Shown here one piece after another: positions 63,249-64,000 of a stretch of DNA of 64,000 nucleotides (its first letter is position 1; each line of letters starts with the position of its first letter). Location: NCBI GenBank assembly GCA_016219005.1, contig JACRCN010000031.1, forward strand, positions 62,001 through 126,000. The letters are read 5' to 3'. The stretch comes from Deltaproteobacteria bacterium (GTDB lineage: Bacteria; Desulfobacterota; Desulfobacteria; Desulfobacterales; SpSt-501). A program made the translations under genes and the position numbers. The notes beneath the pieces were generated by a model. It searched no databases and was not told the DNA's origin. It saw nothing but the letters and a program-made list of their open reading frames with translations.

Positions 63249-64000
63249 TTATCCCTCGAACCGGTAACTCAATAGTTTGTAAATCAATTTCGCCGCCAGA
63301 AAATCCGGCGCTTTGTCATGCTCGCCGGGGCACAGCTCGACCACATCGAAGCCGACGACGCGGCAGCGGCGGCTTACCGCCCGCAGGAGCCGGGTGACGT
63401 CGTACCAGAACAGGCCGCCCGGCTCGGGTGTCCCCGTGGAGGGCATGAGCGCGGGGTCAAACACGTCCAAGTCGATCGTGATGTAGCAGTTCTTCCCCAG
63501 CCGCGACACCCGCGACACCACCGCGTCGATCCAGCCGGGGGTCTCGGCCATCTCGTGCGCCCAGAACACACTTGCGTCCGGGAGGCTCTGGCGTTCGCCG
63601 GCGTCCATGCTGCGGATGCCGACCTGAACGATCGGGCAGAGCTCGCGCACGCGGGCCATGACGCAGGCGTGGTTGAAGGGGCTGCCCTCGTACGCGTCCC
63701 GCAGATCGGCATGGGCGTCGAGCTGCAGCACGCACAGATCCGTATGGCGCGCCGCGTGAGCCTGGACGGCGCCGATGGTCACCGAATGCTCGCCGCCGAC
63801 GGTGACGACGAACTGTTCCCTCTCAAGGCAGTCCGAGACCCGCTGGCGCACGGCGGCGACCATGGCCTCCGGCGTACGGTTTTCGGTGACGGGCTCGGCG
63901 GTGAAAATGCCCCGGCGGTAGACCTCGCTTCCGGTCTCGATGTCGTAGAGTTCCATGTTGGCCGAGGCCGCGATGATGGCCGCCGGGCCTTTATCGGCGC
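63249..64000 (-). CDS. speB: Agmatinase / ureohydrolase family, 5' end outside window
   Basis: About 250 residues visible; the frame is open through the right edge, where KGPAAIIAASANMELYD precedes the internal Met at 63956, so that Met is not the start. Manganese ligands of the arginase fold are present: VTVGGEHSVTIG, LQLDAHADLRDAYEGS and TIDLDVFDPALMPSTGTPEPGG. Agmatinase makes putrescine and urea from agmatine. It is followed by the DHS-like gene; an arginine decarboxylase might lie further upstream, outside the window. Confidence 0.9.
   Translation of the reverse strand, partial: ADKGPAAIIAASANMELYDIETGSEVYRRGIFTAEPVTENRTPEAMVAAVRQRVSDCLEREQFVVTVGGEHSVTIGAVQAHAARHTDLCVLQLDAHADLRDAYEGSPFNHACVMARVRELCPIVQVGIRSMDAGERQSLPDASVFWAHEMAETPGWIDAVVSRVSRLGKNCYITIDLDVFDPALMPSTGTPEPGGLFWYDVTRLLRAVSRRCRVVGFDVVELCPGEHDKAPDFLAAKLIYKLLSYRFEG

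Noticed and set aside
1-64000. CRISPR arrays, tRNA or rRNA genes, intact insertion sequences
   Set aside because: No regularly spaced repeats, cloverleaf-like sequences, rRNA tracts or transposase-like proteins were recognised by eye; a covariance-model scan would be needed to exclude a tRNA completely.

Overview
This 64 kb window is bacterial chromosome, high in G+C (visibly above 60% in the core), dense, and read mostly from the minus strand. The gene set suggests an anaerobe, most likely a Desulfobacterota (deltaproteobacterial) sulfate reducer or syntroph. The grounds are a glutaconyl-CoA decarboxylase-type carboxyltransferase with its own biotin carrier, a 2-oxoacid:ferredoxin oxidoreductase, ModF plus two MoeA proteins (molybdenum/tungsten use), an AmmeMemoRadiSam radical SAM enzyme, a bacterial deoxyhypusine-synthase-like protein, and very many hybrid histidine kinases. 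The phylum is inferred from gene content only.

Layout. 0-10 kb: 3' end of modF, a 35-residue membrane peptide, an HD-GYP protein, an M23 peptidase, gcdA with a divergent biotin carrier, a two-gene oxoacid oxidoreductase, a PgpH-like 7TM-HD protein and an FHA protein. 10-20 kb: a hybrid kinase, then an envelope and division block read right to left (tolC-like, ftsE, ftsX, EnvC-like M23, ctpA, divergent polysaccharide deacetylase). 20-32 kb: pyrE, queD, dnaJ, a MoeA/periplasmic-binding fusion beside a second moeA, a DEAD-box helicase, a methyltransferase, the radical SAM enzyme, an MFS transporter and an amidohydrolase. 32.7-33.5 kb is a small graveyard holding an ARPP-1 fragment and an ASCH pseudogene.

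33.5-53.4 kb is a signalling island. A KaiC-KaiC-REC-HPT protein is translationally coupled to a GspE/PilB-type ATPase with an MshEN-like N-terminus and a zinc-ribbon tail. Next come a truncated receiver, a full receiver, a 1245-residue four-PAS hybrid kinase, a type IV pilin-like protein, a PilZ protein, an HDOD-GGDEF-REC protein and two more hybrid kinases, one of them frameshifted. The REC-HPT modules of the KaiC protein and the big kinase are a nearly identical, gap-free 764-bp duplication. Much of this island is more A+T-rich than the core between genes.

53.6-64 kb: a YkgJ-like cysteine-cluster protein, a GT9 glycosyltransferase and glycogen phosphorylase in one operon, an RlmI-like methyltransferase, a soluble MgtE_N/CBS protein next to an Nramp-related transporter with altered metal-site motifs, and a polyamine pair (DHS-like enzyme, agmatinase) that runs off the right edge.

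The most interesting candidates for an undescribed system are the KaiC-REC-HPT / secretion-ATPase / phosphorelay cluster and the detached MgtE regulatory domain paired with an Nramp-related transporter. Palindromic REP-like elements whose edges sit exactly on stop codons, two pseudogenes and several good sigma-70 promoters are also recorded. No rRNA, tRNA, CRISPR array or intact insertion sequence was recognised.
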